Shown: positions 1-9,226, counted from the first letter of the stretch. The stretch: 64,000 bases of DNA from Gemmatimonadota bacterium (GCA_028873815.1 JAPPNN010000044.1:1-64000), one strand, 5' to 3'. Numbers and translations: made by a program. Notes: generated from the sequence alone by a model not told the origin.

Positions 1-57
1 TCCCGCTGGAAACCGGCCCCGCGTTCAGGCTCATTTGCCGTTGGACAAGACTCGGTG

Positions 58-86
58 GTGACGGAAAGGGCCGGACGCTCTATACT
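58..86 (+). promoter_or_regulatory. candidate sigma70-like promoter for the first operon
   Basis: GTGACG at 58-63 (4 of 6 matches to a -35 box) and TATACT at 81-86 (5 of 6 to a -10 box) are separated by 17 bases. This would place a start near 93, about 95 bases ahead of the lipoprotein gene at 188. It is a motif match by eye only, and nothing else is recognisable in the first 187 bases. Confidence 0.3.
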
Positions 87-187
87 TCAAGGTTTGCCGC
101 GCCCGTGGGTGATCCGTACGCGATCAGGGCGCGGCGGAATTGAGCGGAGCTACACTGCGCGAGATGGAAGCCAAGCAAGCGAGTCGG

Positions 188-652
188 ATGAATCGCAGCC
201 TGCTCGTGACCGCCGCCTTTCTGGCGGTGGCGGTCGGGGGCGGTTGCGCGACCTACCAGCAGGTGACGGTCCCGGAACTTCCGCCCCAGCAGCGGGTGCG
301 GATGCGGCTGGCCGCCGAGGAACTGGCCCGAAACATCGCTTTTGCCAGCGGGAATCAGGGCTTTGTCAGCGGGCGGTTCGTGGAGGAGCGCGGAGACTCC
401 GCAGTCTTCGTGCTCACGAGTTCCACGGGATTCAGCCAGGTGGTCCTGCCGGTTGACGCGATTCTGCAGTTGGAACGCAGGGACGCCGCGCAGGGCCGCA
501 GCTTTCTCCTGTCGGTGGGACTCGTGGGCGGCGTGGCGGCGCTGGCCTATTTCGGGTTCGAGGGCAATCAGGGCGCCGACACGGGTGGCGACGAAGATCC
601 CGTCGACGCGCTTGTACCGCTGGTCCGATTCACGATTCCGGTAGGCAGGTAG
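188..652 (+). CDS. small putative lipoprotein of unknown function
   Basis: This encodes 154 aa. I chose the start at 188 because it opens directly into a lipoprotein signal: a short basic n-region, a hydrophobic core, and a lipobox ending VGGGC with the lipidated Cys at residue 20. In-frame starts at 140 and 164 would put a charged extension in front of it. A second hydrophobic stretch (about residues 104-122, SFLLSVGLVGG...) may be a membrane segment, followed by an acidic linker. The rest is soluble and slightly basic with no family I recognise. It lies about 100 bases upstream of a SusC gene on the same strand, separated by a hairpin with a T-run, so it may be an accessory lipoprotein of that uptake locus. 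Confidence 0.7.
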   Translation: MNRSLLVTAAFLAVAVGGGCATYQQVTVPELPPQQRVRMRLAAEELARNIAFASGNQGFVSGRFVEERGDSAVFVLTSSTGFSQVVLPVDAILQLERRDAAQGRSFLLSVGLVGGVAALAYFGFEGNQGADTGGDEDPVDALVPLVRFTIPVGR

Positions 653-711
653 GGATGACATGCGCCCTGCCGCTACTTGCGGGATCGCGTAGTGGACACA
701 TAAGTAATCGC

Positions 712-739
712 GGGCGCGAATTCCGCGTCCTTTTTGTTT
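712..739 (+). terminator. intrinsic terminator or attenuator in the susC leader
   Basis: The 7-bp stem pairs GGGCGCG (712-718) with CGCGTCC (724-730), with one G-U pair, around a 5-base loop. It is followed at once by TTTTTGTTT (731-739), the textbook layout of a rho-independent terminator. It sits between the small lipoprotein gene and the SusC ribosome-binding site (GGAGG at 751-755). It may therefore end the first transcript or attenuate expression of the transporter. Confidence 0.6.
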
Positions 740-759
740 CACCCCGAAGCGGAGGCAAT

Positions 760-3700
760 ATGTCCCCAGCAAACATCGGAAAGGCGGTCGGCCGGGCCGC
801 CGCCACTCCCCTTCTCGCCGCAGCCTTGATGGCCGTGACGGTGCAAGCGCCCCTCGCGGCGCAGACCGGCACGATCACCGGCGTGGTGAGAAGCGCGACC
901 AACGGACAGCCCATCGCGGGCGCCCAGGTCGCCATCCCGGCGCTCAACACCGGGATCCTGGCCAACAACGTGGGCCGGTACCTGCTCCAGAACGTGCCCG
1001 CGGGCACCCACACGGTGCAGGTCCAGTACATCGGCTACTCGGCGTCCAGCATGGACGTGACCGTCGCCGCGGGCGGCGCCGTGATCCAGGACTTCGAGTT
1101 GCGCTCGGAGGCCATCAGCCTTGAAGGCGTGGTGGTCACGGGTACCGCGGGCGCCGCCAGAAGGCGCGAGATCGGCAACTCGGTCAGCCAGATCAACGAG
1201 GAAGCGTTCCGGTCCGCCCCGATCCAGGACGTCGCAGACATCCTGCAGGGCCGCGCGCTGGGCGTGACGGTCCTGACGAACGGCGGCCAGGTGGGCGCCG
1301 GGTCGACGATCAAGCTGCGCGGCAACAACTCGGTGGCGTTCAGCAACTCGCCGCTCGTCTACGTGGACGGCGTGCGGATTCGCGAGCGCGGATTGATTCA
1401 TTCCGATGAGGCCAACCAGCAGACCAACCCCTTCGACGACATCAATCCGGCCGACATCGAGCGGATCGAGACGATCAAGGGCGCCGCGGCGACCACCCTG
1501 TACGGGACCGAGGCCGCCGGCGGCGTGATCCAGATCTTTACCAAGCGCGGAGTCGCCGGAGCGCCCGCGTGGTCGCTTACCATTGACCAGGGCCTGAACA
1601 CGCTGGGTCACATCGGGCCCGATCCCGACGTCAATCCCACCGGGCTGGGGTTGAACAACTGCAACTTTACCGGCGACGCGAACTTCCCCGGCGGGGACTC
1701 GATGTTCCCGGCGGACCCGAGCTGCCCCGCGAGCGGCTCCTGGCTGAAGAACGGAACCCTGCAGAGCTACAACCTGTCGGTTCGCGGCGGCGCCGAGCGC
1801 ATGAACTACTTCGTGTCCGCGAAGTGGGGCGCCGAGTCAGGCGTCTTCGACACCGGCTTCGACGCCAACGACGTGAAGCGGCCCGAGCAGGGCCAGGAGA
1901 CCTGGAACATCCGGGGCAACTTCTCGTTCGCTCCCGCCGAGGACCTGGACATCCGCTTTAACAGCTTCTACGCGCACCGCAACGTCACGTGGGTGCCCGA
2001 CGGCAACAACGCCGAGGGGCTGCTCCTCAACGTCTTCCGCGGCGGCGCCGACTACACCAATGACGAGGACGGCAAGCTCCTCGACATGGACATCACCAAC
2101 ATCAACGACCACTTCACCAGCGGCGTGAACATCCTGTGGAACCCCATGGACGGGATGAACCACCGCCTGAACGCCGGGATCGACTGGGTCCGCAACGAGT
2201 ACTTCGAGGAGCGTCCCTGGGGTTACTTCTACGTCCAGGGCGGCAACCGCGAGACCGACGAAAGGACCTTCCGGAAGCTCACGCTGGATTACGCCGGCAC
2301 CATGGACCGGACCTTATTCGGCCTCTCGTCGTCCACATCGATCGGAGGCCAGCTTTACAACGACTTCGTGACCGGCACCAACGGTTTCGGCGACGACTTC
2401 GCCGGACCCGGCGCAAAGATCCTCCAGTCCGGAGCGATCACCGAGGCCTTCGAGGTCAACAGCACCGTGACCAGCGGAGGTTTCTTCTTCCAGGAGCTCA
2501 TCGGGATCGCCGACCGGCTGTTCCTGACGGGTGGCGTGCGGGTCGACGGCCACTCGGCGTTCGGGCAGGACTTCGGCCTGGAGATCTACCCGAAAGGCCA
2601 GTTCTCCTACGTCCTCTCCGATGAGAGCTTCTTCCCCGCAGGCTTCGGCACGTTGAAGCTGCGAGGCGCCTTCGGCGACTCCGGAAAGGCGCCGGGCCTC
2701 TTCGACGCGGCCCGGACCTGGGCATCGGTAGCGGGAGACAACGGCAAACCCGGTGTCACACCCGACAACCTTGGCAACCCCGTACTCGGTCCCGAACGCA
2801 CCCGGGAATGGGAACTGGGCTTCGAGGGATCCACTTTCAGTGGCAGGGTCGGTTTCGAATACCAGTACTTCAAACAGCGCACCTTCGATGCGCTGATCAA
2901 CGTCACGCAGCTCCCCTCCGGCGGTTTCGTCGGCAGCCAGCTCGAGAACGTCGGCGAGGTGACCAACGCGGGCCACGAGGCCTTTGTGAATCTGAACGTG
3001 CTCTCGTCCAGTGCACTCGGATGGGATATCGGATTGCGGCTGTCCACGAGCGAGTCCCGGGTGATTGACCTGGGCGATCTGGAGAGCATCCCCGTCGGCT
3101 GGCGCAACTACGTGCGGACACCCGTGGAGTGCACGTCCGAGCTGTCCAACGCCGTGTCCTTCGACGGCAACGGCTTCATCGGCCAGGGCTGCACGGTTGG
3201 AGATCTCGTGTACTTCCCGCTCCCGGCCTTCTGTGAGGATCGTGTCCAGAACCCGGACGAAGTGGGCGCGGCCCCCCGGTACGTGGATCAATGCGTCGGG
3301 ACGACCACGCCCAAGTACACGTATGGAATCAGCACCACCATGACGCTTTCCCAGCGCCTGACCCTCGACGTTGTAGGCGAGGGGATGGGTGGACACTGGC
3401 TGTCCTCTGGAACCGCCTACCAGAACACCCGGCGGCGCGTGTGGCCCCTGTGCCGCGACACCGTGGCAGCCATCGCGGACGGGCGGACGGACCAGTTGAC
3501 AGCTGGCGAGCGCGCCCTCTGCGACCGCTCGGTCGTGCGCTACGGCATGTGGACCCAGCCAGCCGACTTCTTCAAGATCCGCTCGGCGTCGCTCAGCTTC
3601 CGCGTCCCGGAGGACTTCCTGCCCGGCCAGTTGCGAGCGGCCACGATTCGTCTGCAAGGACGGAACCTGTTCACCCGGACCGATTTCGAGGGAGTCGACC

Positions 3701-3804
3701 CCGAGGCCTTCGAGGACGGGTCCGCCGAAGTTCTCTTCCGGCAGGAGTACTACAACCTGCCGCCGATCCGCAGCTTCGTGCTGTCGGTTCAGGTCGACTT
3801 CTAA
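760..3804 (+). CDS. SusC/RagA-family TonB-linked outer-membrane transporter
   Basis: This encodes 1014 aa. The start at 760 is preceded by GGAGG at 751-755 and opens into a signal peptide ending near LAAQ; the frame is open further upstream but has no such signal. After cleavage comes a carboxypeptidase-regulatory-like domain (TGTITGVVRS onward), then a SusC-type VVTGTAG segment. The plug follows, with VYVDGVRIRERG, IERIETIKGAAATTLYGTEA and GVIQIFTKRG, and then the beta-barrel, ending in the Phe (VQVDF) expected for BAM-assembled proteins. Family members form the channel of a lidded importer with a SusD/RagB lipoprotein, which follows 18 bases downstream. The substrate cannot be read from sequence. 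RagA-type members import oligopeptides, which would fit the peptidases nearby. Confidence 0.95.
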   Translation: MSPANIGKAVGRAAATPLLAAALMAVTVQAPLAAQTGTITGVVRSATNGQPIAGAQVAIPALNTGILANNVGRYLLQNVPAGTHTVQVQYIGYSASSMDVTVAAGGAVIQDFELRSEAISLEGVVVTGTAGAARRREIGNSVSQINEEAFRSAPIQDVADILQGRALGVTVLTNGGQVGAGSTIKLRGNNSVAFSNSPLVYVDGVRIRERGLIHSDEANQQTNPFDDINPADIERIETIKGAAATTLYGTEAAGGVIQIFTKRGVAGAPAWSLTIDQGLNTLGHIGPDPDVNPTGLGLNNCNFTGDANFPGGDSMFPADPSCPASGSWLKNGTLQSYNLSVRGGAERMNYFVSAKWGAESGVFDTGFDANDVKRPEQGQETWNIRGNFSFAPAEDLDIRFNSFYAHRNVTWVPDGNNAEGLLLNVFRGGADYTNDEDGKLLDMDITNINDHFTSGVNILWNPMDGMNHRLNAGIDWVRNEYFEERPWGYFYVQGGNRETDERTFRKLTLDYAGTMDRTLFGLSSSTSIGGQLYNDFVTGTNGFGDDFAGPGAKILQSGAITEAFEVNSTVTSGGFFFQELIGIADRLFLTGGVRVDGHSAFGQDFGLEIYPKGQFSYVLSDESFFPAGFGTLKLRGAFGDSGKAPGLFDAARTWASVAGDNGKPGVTPDNLGNPVLGPERTREWELGFEGSTFSGRVGFEYQYFKQRTFDALINVTQLPSGGFVGSQLENVGEVTNAGHEAFVNLNVLSSSALGWDIGLRLSTSESRVIDLGDLESIPVGWRNYVRTPVECTSELSNAVSFDGNGFIGQGCTVGDLVYFPLPAFCEDRVQNPDEVGAAPRYVDQCVGTTTPKYTYGISTTMTLSQRLTLDVVGEGMGGHWLSSGTAYQNTRRRVWPLCRDTVAAIADGRTDQLTAGERALCDRSVVRYGMWTQPADFFKIRSASLSFRVPEDFLPGQLRAATIRLQGRNLFTRTDFEGVDPEAFEDGSAEVLFRQEYYNLPPIRSFVLSVQVDF

Positions 3805-3822
3805 GCGGAGAGGATGCAGATC

Positions 3823-5172
3823 ATGAAAACGATGAATTCACGCCGGGTGTTCCTGGGCGCGCTGTTCGCGGCGCTCGCGACAACCGGCTGCGACGAGAGC
3901 ATCTTCGACGTCAAGAACCCCGGCCGGATCCTGGACGACGACCTGAACACGGCACGGGGCGTCACGTCGCTGGTTACGGGGATGTCGGCCGACTTCTCGG
4001 AGGGTTTCGACGAACTCGCCTTCACGACAGCGATCCTTTCCGACGAGATCGTCGGGTCGGGGAGCTACTTTTCCACGGGCCGGTATCGCAGGGGGCTCTT
4101 CGATTCCGAGGACGCGAACGGGCGCTGGAACGACGTCCAACGGGCCCGCTGGGTGGCCGAGGCCGGGCTTCTGCGCATGCAGGCCATCGAAGGCTACCAG
4201 TACGACGGCAACGAGAACACCGCCCGCGCCCACCTTTTCGGAGGGCTCGCCAACCGAGTGTTCGGCGAGAACTTCTGTCAGACGGTGTTCAGTGCGCCCT
4301 ACGACGAGGAAAACCCAGGTCCCGGCGGCGAGATCGACACCGGCGACGCCATGGACCGAAACGCGGCGTTCCAGCGCGCGATCCCGTTGCTGGAGCGGGC
4401 GATTCAGCACGCCGGCTCGGCGTCCGATATCGTAAACGCCGCGGAGGGTGGCCTGGCCCAGGTGTACATGGGACTGGGCGACTTCTCAAGCGCGGCGGCG
4501 CGTGCCGCCAGAGTGCCTACGGACTTCGTGTTCGCCGCGGCGTACTCTTCCAATTCGAGTCGTGAAGAGAGCGAGATCTGGCAGGAAACGCACGGACGCC
4601 ACGAGGTCTCCGCCTGGGGGACGCTTGCGGGTATCGTGGGTGCCGGCGATCCGCGCACCCCGTGGACCGACTGTTCGGCTCCCGGAAGCGGCTGCCCCAG
4701 CGGTAACGGTGCCGATGGAGAGACGATTCACTACAGGCAGGAGAAGTACCCGACCCGTGACGATGACATTCCGCTCGTCAAGGGCACGGAGATGCGCCTG
4801 ATCGAGGCTGAGGCGGCGCTGATGGCCGGAGACCTCGCAACCGCGATGGCCAAGATCAACGAGGTGCGCACGTATCATGGACTGGACGCGGTTGAGTCCG
4901 ACGGCACGATCGGCCAGATCACAGGTGGCGACGGCGGGGGGGCCAACTTTACCTCCATGTCGGGCTGGGACATCCTCGACCGCGAGCGGCACCTGACCCT
5001 CTGGCTCGAGGGCCGGCGCCTTTGGGACCTGCACCGTTGGGACCACCCGCACCTGGATGGTGGCGGCGTGGTCTACAAGGCGACGGTCGCGCGGCGGGCG
5101 TCTTGCATGCCGATTGCGCTGGACGAGTGCCAGGTGAACGAGAAGGTCGCCAACCTGTGCATCAGCGTGTAA
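3823..5172 (+). CDS. SusD/RagB-family outer-membrane lipoprotein
   Basis: This encodes 449 aa and is the lid lipoprotein partner of the SusC gene that ends at 3804. Three in-frame ATGs lie close together (3814, 3823, 3832). The purine-rich GGAGAGG at 3807-3813 is best spaced for 3823. The signal peptide ends in the lipobox TTGC, followed by the DESIFDVKNPGRI segment typical of SusD/RagB N-termini. The central part is helical and TPR-like (AQVYMGLGDFSSAAARA), and the C-terminal part contains the conserved RERHLTLWLEGRRLWDLHRW block. The protein sits on the cell surface and captures substrate for the transporter. Confidence 0.93.
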   Translation: MKTMNSRRVFLGALFAALATTGCDESIFDVKNPGRILDDDLNTARGVTSLVTGMSADFSEGFDELAFTTAILSDEIVGSGSYFSTGRYRRGLFDSEDANGRWNDVQRARWVAEAGLLRMQAIEGYQYDGNENTARAHLFGGLANRVFGENFCQTVFSAPYDEENPGPGGEIDTGDAMDRNAAFQRAIPLLERAIQHAGSASDIVNAAEGGLAQVYMGLGDFSSAAARAARVPTDFVFAAAYSSNSSREESEIWQETHGRHEVSAWGTLAGIVGAGDPRTPWTDCSAPGSGCPSGNGADGETIHYRQEKYPTRDDDIPLVKGTEMRLIEAEAALMAGDLATAMAKINEVRTYHGLDAVESDGTIGQITGGDGGGANFTSMSGWDILDRERHLTLWLEGRRLWDLHRWDHPHLDGGGVVYKATVARRASCMPIALDECQVNEKVANLCISV

Positions 5173-5195
5173 GCGCATAGCGAAGGGATCTTCGG

Positions 5196-6080
5196 ATGGA
5201 CGGAGCCGCCTCTCGGAGCAGGTTGACCGGGGGGCGGTTCCGCGCTTCAGCGGCGTCTGGCCGCAGGGCTTTTGCGGGGGTGCTGGCGGTACTGGCCGCC
5301 AGCGCCCCCGTCTACGCTTCGGCGCAGACCAGGGTGGAAGGCGAGGTCATCGACGCGGTGACGGGCCTTCCCGTTGCGGGTGTGATCGTGCACCTGCCGG
5401 ATCTCAACCTGGGCACCATCTCGGACGAATTCGGCTACTTCATGCTCGATGCGATCCCCCGCGGTGCCCAGGTCGTTTCGGCCCACCGTGCAGGCTACGA
5501 AGCGATTGAACAGGAAGTGCGCGTAGTGCCCGGCGAGCTCTGGGAGGTCCGTCTGACCCCGGCGGCGATTCAGGTACGGGGGATCGAGGTGTTGGCCGCG
5601 ACGAGCCAGGAACTCGAAGTCGCGCGCGCAGGCCGCCGCTCGGACTTCATTGCGCCGTCCACGGTGGCCGAGGCTGCGGAGCGGACCAACAAGGTGCTGG
5701 AGGTTCTGAGGTCGAAGGCGCCGCCGCGGCTGCGCATCCGTCAGGAGGGGGGTGCCGGGGGCGTTACCTTCTGCATCGAGTCCTCGAGGCGCCGTCCGTC
5801 CGTGCAGGAGCTCATGGAACGGGGCGATGGGTGTCGGCCAACGCTTCTGGCGCTCGACGGCGTGATCGTCTACTCGCCGCCGCCGATGACGCTGGCCGGC
5901 ATGCAGGCGCCCAGTCTGCCTGCTGATGTCGCCGCGATGCTCCTGAACCAGAATCCGCAGGAAATCCGCAGCATCCGTGTCCTGTCGCCCGCGGATGCGT
6001 TCTTCCGCTATGGCGAGGCGGGCCGCTCCGGCGCGGTCGAGATCGTCACCGTGCATCCGGGCAGGCCCAAGGGCAACTGA
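5196..6080 (+). CDS. barrel-less carboxypeptidase-regulatory/TonB-plug protein
   Basis: This encodes 294 aa. A Sec signal peptide ends near YASAQ. It is followed by a carboxypeptidase-regulatory-like domain (about residues 48-125: VEGEVIDAVTGLPVAGV..., LDAIPRGAQVV). A divergent TonB-receptor plug-like domain (about 165-290) follows, with LLALDGVIVYSP, IRSIRVLSPADAFFRYGEAG and GAVEIVTVHPG. No beta-barrel follows: the protein stops where a barrel would begin. Two Cys in the plug part (CIES...GDGC) could form a disulfide. It follows SusD by 23 bases, and its stop overlaps the next start by one base (TGATG). It may be an accessory for the neighbouring transporter or a free periplasmic module; the function is unknown. 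Confidence 0.8.
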   Translation: MDGAASRSRLTGGRFRASAASGRRAFAGVLAVLAASAPVYASAQTRVEGEVIDAVTGLPVAGVIVHLPDLNLGTISDEFGYFMLDAIPRGAQVVSAHRAGYEAIEQEVRVVPGELWEVRLTPAAIQVRGIEVLAATSQELEVARAGRRSDFIAPSTVAEAAERTNKVLEVLRSKAPPRLRIRQEGGAGGVTFCIESSRRRPSVQELMERGDGCRPTLLALDGVIVYSPPPMTLAGMQAPSLPADVAAMLLNQNPQEIRSIRVLSPADAFFRYGEAGRSGAVEIVTVHPGRPKGN

Positions 6081-7636
6081 TGCGTCCCGTCGTCGGGATG
6101 CGGCCCCTACTCCTGCCGTGCGCTTCGGCCGCCGGTCTGGCGGCGTTTCTGCTGCACCCGGGCGTGCGAGCCGAGCCGGCAGCCTTCTGGACGGTTGCCG
6201 CGGCGGTCGCCGGCATCCTTATCTGGACGGCGTGGCTCTTCGCGTCGCGGCGGGAGCGCGGCGAGGACCTCACGCTGGAATTCGTCCTTCGCACGCCCCA
6301 CTGGATGCAGACGCTGGCGCAGGGGGCGCTGCTGGTGTGGTGGGGTATTTACGTCGACATGGTGCGGCTGTGGGCGCCGATGATCCTCGCGCAGCTGGTG
6401 CTGGCTGTGGCGGTGGAAGGGCTCTTCGCGTTGACGCGACGGGGTCGCTACGCGGCGGGCCTGGGTGTTGTACCGGTGATCTTCAGTGTGAACCTCTTCC
6501 TGTGGTTCACCGGGGCGTGGTTCTTCTTCCAGTTCGCGATGGTCGTGCTTGTCTACGCGGGCAAGGAGTTCATCCGCTGGCAGCTGGACGGGCGCTCGCG
6601 GCACATCTTCAATCCCTCGGCGCTGGCTCTGTCGGTGGCGGCCGTGCTGCTGATCGCGACCGGATCGACCGAGATCACGCTCGGGATCGAGATCGCGCAG
6701 AGCCAGTTCATCCCGCCGCAGATGTTCCTCGTGATCTTCCTGGCCGCCGTGCCCGCGCAGCTCCTCTTCGGCGTAGCGATGATGACCATGCCGGCGGTGC
6801 TCACGATCCTCGGCTTCGGCCTTCTCTACCAGTCGCTGACGGGCATCTACTTCTTCTACGACGCCTACATACCCGTGTCGGTGTTCCTGGGGCTGCACCT
6901 GCTCTTCACGGATCCGGCGACGTCGCCCCGCTCGGACGGCGGACGGATTCTGTTCGGCCTCATCTACGGCACCGGCGTCGTCACGAGCGCCGCGATGCTC
7001 GACGCGATCGGCGCACCGAATTTCTACGACAAGCTGCTGCCTGTGCCGATCCTGAACGTGCTCGCTCCGCGTCTGGATCGCACCGCCAATGCGCTAGGCG
7101 AGAAGCTGGCGATGTTGGGCAGGCTGCAAACGCCGGGTGGCGTGCAGCGCCGCGTAGCCACCGTGGCGCTATGGGGCACGACCTTCGCGACCATGAGCGC
7201 CGCGGGCGGCGTCGGCGACAATCATCCCGGCCAGTACTATCCGTTCTGGCGGGAAGCGTGCGAAGCGGGCAGCGACCGGGCTTGCAACTACTCCGGCGTG
7301 ATGCTGCAGAACTTCTGCGACCAGGGCTCAGGGTGGGGGTGCAACGAGTTTGGGGTGCTGTTGGTGGCGCTGGACCGGGACTTCCTCGGCGCGGCCGGCG
7401 AATTCGAGCGAGCGTGCCGGCTGGAGTACGGACCTGCGTGCGGCAACCTGCAGATGCTGGCCAGCGGGGACCAGCGGCTGGCACAGGGCGCGGCGGCGTT
7501 CGCGCGCGGAGACCCGCCGCTGACCGAGTTGCCGATCGTGCTGATGGGCAGCAAGGGACCCATCACCGAGCGCGACCCGACGGCGCTGCGGGCGCTGGGC
7601 TGCGAGCGGGGTTGGCGGGAGTTGGGATGTAGCTGA
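6080..7636 (+). CDS. RnfD/NqrB-like membrane protein with Cys-rich Sel1-like tail (copy 1)
   Basis: This encodes 518 aa. Residues 1-340 hold about ten hydrophobic segments. The signatures SRHIFNPSA (173-181), LLFTDPATSP (about 274-283) and the LPVPILNVLAPRLDR end resemble the membrane subunits RnfD and NqrB of ion-pumping redox complexes. I do not see the SGAT-type flavin attachment motif of those families. Residues 390-460 form a soluble tail with regularly spaced Cys (394, 402, 413, 421, 446, 454) in the pattern of Sel1/Hcp repeats, ending in a conserved GCERGWRELGC. Residue 7 is also Met and aligns with the start of the next paralogue, but AAGGG at 6069-6073 favours 6080. No other Rnf or Nqr subunit is nearby. 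Confidence 0.75.
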   Translation: MRPVVGMRPLLLPCASAAGLAAFLLHPGVRAEPAAFWTVAAAVAGILIWTAWLFASRRERGEDLTLEFVLRTPHWMQTLAQGALLVWWGIYVDMVRLWAPMILAQLVLAVAVEGLFALTRRGRYAAGLGVVPVIFSVNLFLWFTGAWFFFQFAMVVLVYAGKEFIRWQLDGRSRHIFNPSALALSVAAVLLIATGSTEITLGIEIAQSQFIPPQMFLVIFLAAVPAQLLFGVAMMTMPAVLTILGFGLLYQSLTGIYFFYDAYIPVSVFLGLHLLFTDPATSPRSDGGRILFGLIYGTGVVTSAAMLDAIGAPNFYDKLLPVPILNVLAPRLDRTANALGEKLAMLGRLQTPGGVQRRVATVALWGTTFATMSAAGGVGDNHPGQYYPFWREACEAGSDRACNYSGVMLQNFCDQGSGWGCNEFGVLLVALDRDFLGAAGEFERACRLEYGPACGNLQMLASGDQRLAQGAAAFARGDPPLTELPIVLMGSKGPITERDPTALRALGCERGWRELGCS

Positions 7637-7637
7637 G

Positions 7638-9176
7638 ATGCGCCCCCTCCTGTTGCCTGGCGCCGCTGCCGGGGTCCTGGCCGGCTATCTGCTGATCCCG
7701 GGGGTGCGAGCCACACCAGGTCTGTTCTGGGCACTTGCAGGGGCGTCTGCAGGAGTTCTCGCGTGGACGGGGTGGCTCGCGGTGTCGCGACATCGTTCCG
7801 GGGAACCTCTTGAGCTGGACTTCCTGGCCATCCGACCCCATTGGGTCCAGCTGCTGGCGCAGGGAACGGTCCTGGCCTGGTGGGGATGGTTCGTGCCCGC
7901 GGTGTACGAGTTCGCGCCGTTCATCCTTGCCCAGCTGGTTCTCGCTGTGGCTCTCGAAGCGCTGTTCAGCTGGACGCGGCGCGGTCGGCACACGCTCGGC
8001 TTCGGGCCCGTGCCCGTGGTCTTCAGCCTCAACCTCTTTCTGTGGTTCCACCTGGACTGGTTCTTCTTCCAGTTGGCGATGGTGGTGCTGGTCTATGTCG
8101 GCAAGGAGTTCATTCAGTGGCGGGTCGGGGGACGCTCCAGGCACATCTTCAACCCCTCGGCGTTCGCGCTGGCGGTGGCGTCGCTGGCTCTGATCGCGAC
8201 GGGGACGACGGGGATCACCCTGGGCGTCGAGATCGCGCAGTCGCAGTTCGTGCCGCCGTTCATCTTCCTGGTGATCTTCCTCGCGGCCCTGCCGGGGCAA
8301 CTGCTCTTCGGAGTGGCCACGATGACCATGCCCGCGGTGCTCACCATCTGGGGGTTTAGCGCCGCGTACTTCGCGGTCACCGGCGAGTACTTCTTCTACG
8401 ACGCGTACATCCCGATCGCAGTGTTTCTGGGCCTGCACCTCCTCTTCACCGATCCGGCCACGTCGCCGAGGTCGGAGTTGGGGCGCGTTCTGTTCGCCGT
8501 GCTGTACGGCTCTGGAGTCGTCGTCAGCGTCTTCCTGCTGAACGCGGTGGGCGCGCCGCCGTTTTACGACAAGCTGCTACCGGTGCCGATCCTGAACCTG
8601 ATGGCGCCGATGCTCGATCGGGCGGCCGCGGCGCTTGCACCACGGCTTGGAGTTGCCTGGGCGGCGGCGAAGAGCGCAGTGCCCACACGGCGCCGGGTTG
8701 CGACGGTGGGGCTCTGGGCCGCTGTCTTTGCCACCCTCAGCCTCACCGGCGCGCTGGGCGACAACCACCCCGGCCAATACTACCCCTTCTGGCGCGACGC
8801 GTGCGAGGCCGGGAGCACACGCGCCTGCGACTACACGGGCGTCATGCAGCAGAGCTTCTGCGACCGGGGGTCCGGGTGGGCCTGCAACGAATTTGGCATC
8901 CTGATGGCCGAGACGGATCGGGATTTCCGGGGGGCGGCGGGCGAGTTCGACCGCGCGTGCCGGCTCGGCTTTGCCCCGGGGTGCGCGAACCTTGAGATGC
9001 TGGCAACCGGCGACGAGCGCCTGATCGGCGACGCCGGGTTCGCGCGCGGTCGTCCGCCCGCGGGCGAACTCCCCATCGTGCTGCGCGGCAGCAAGGGGCC
9101 CGTCACCGAGCGCGATCCGGAGACGCTCCGCGTGCTGGGATGTGAGCGGGGCTGGCGGGAACTGGGGTGTCCGTAA
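7638..9176 (+). CDS. RnfD/NqrB-like membrane protein with Cys-rich Sel1-like tail (copy 2)
   Basis: This encodes 512 aa and is a tandem paralogue of the preceding gene, starting one base after its stop. Both share SRHIFNPSA, LLFTDPATSP, FYDKLLPVPILN, GDNHPGQYYPFWR, the Cys-rich repeats (ACEAGS, SFCDRGSGWACNEFG, RACRLGF) and the closing GCERGWRELGC. Strong conservation along the whole length with many scattered differences suggests an old duplication in which both copies are kept, perhaps as a heterodimer. The tail is expected outside the cytoplasm because of its paired Cys. The function is unknown; a redox or ion-coupling role would be an analogy to RnfD/NqrB only. Confidence 0.75.
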   Translation: MRPLLLPGAAAGVLAGYLLIPGVRATPGLFWALAGASAGVLAWTGWLAVSRHRSGEPLELDFLAIRPHWVQLLAQGTVLAWWGWFVPAVYEFAPFILAQLVLAVALEALFSWTRRGRHTLGFGPVPVVFSLNLFLWFHLDWFFFQLAMVVLVYVGKEFIQWRVGGRSRHIFNPSAFALAVASLALIATGTTGITLGVEIAQSQFVPPFIFLVIFLAALPGQLLFGVATMTMPAVLTIWGFSAAYFAVTGEYFFYDAYIPIAVFLGLHLLFTDPATSPRSELGRVLFAVLYGSGVVVSVFLLNAVGAPPFYDKLLPVPILNLMAPMLDRAAAALAPRLGVAWAAAKSAVPTRRRVATVGLWAAVFATLSLTGALGDNHPGQYYPFWRDACEAGSTRACDYTGVMQQSFCDRGSGWACNEFGILMAETDRDFRGAAGEFDRACRLGFAPGCANLEMLATGDERLIGDAGFARGRPPAGELPIVLRGSKGPVTERDPETLRVLGCERGWRELGCP

Positions 9177-9209
9177 CCCTCAACACTCCAGCCGCCGTTG
9201 TCCTCGGAC

Positions 9210-9226
9210 CGCCGGCTCAGCCGGCG
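9210..9226. terminator. hairpin between convergent genes
   Basis: A perfect 7-bp dyad, CGCCGGC (9210-9216) and GCCGGCG (9220-9226), has a 3-base loop that is itself the TGA stop of the minus-strand gene. It lies in the short convergent gap and could serve both strands, but it has no T-run. Confidence 0.35.

Noticed and set aside
655..759. Extended N-terminus of the first SusC
   Set aside because: The extension crosses a terminator-like hairpin, and a good ribosome-binding site plus signal peptide start at 760.
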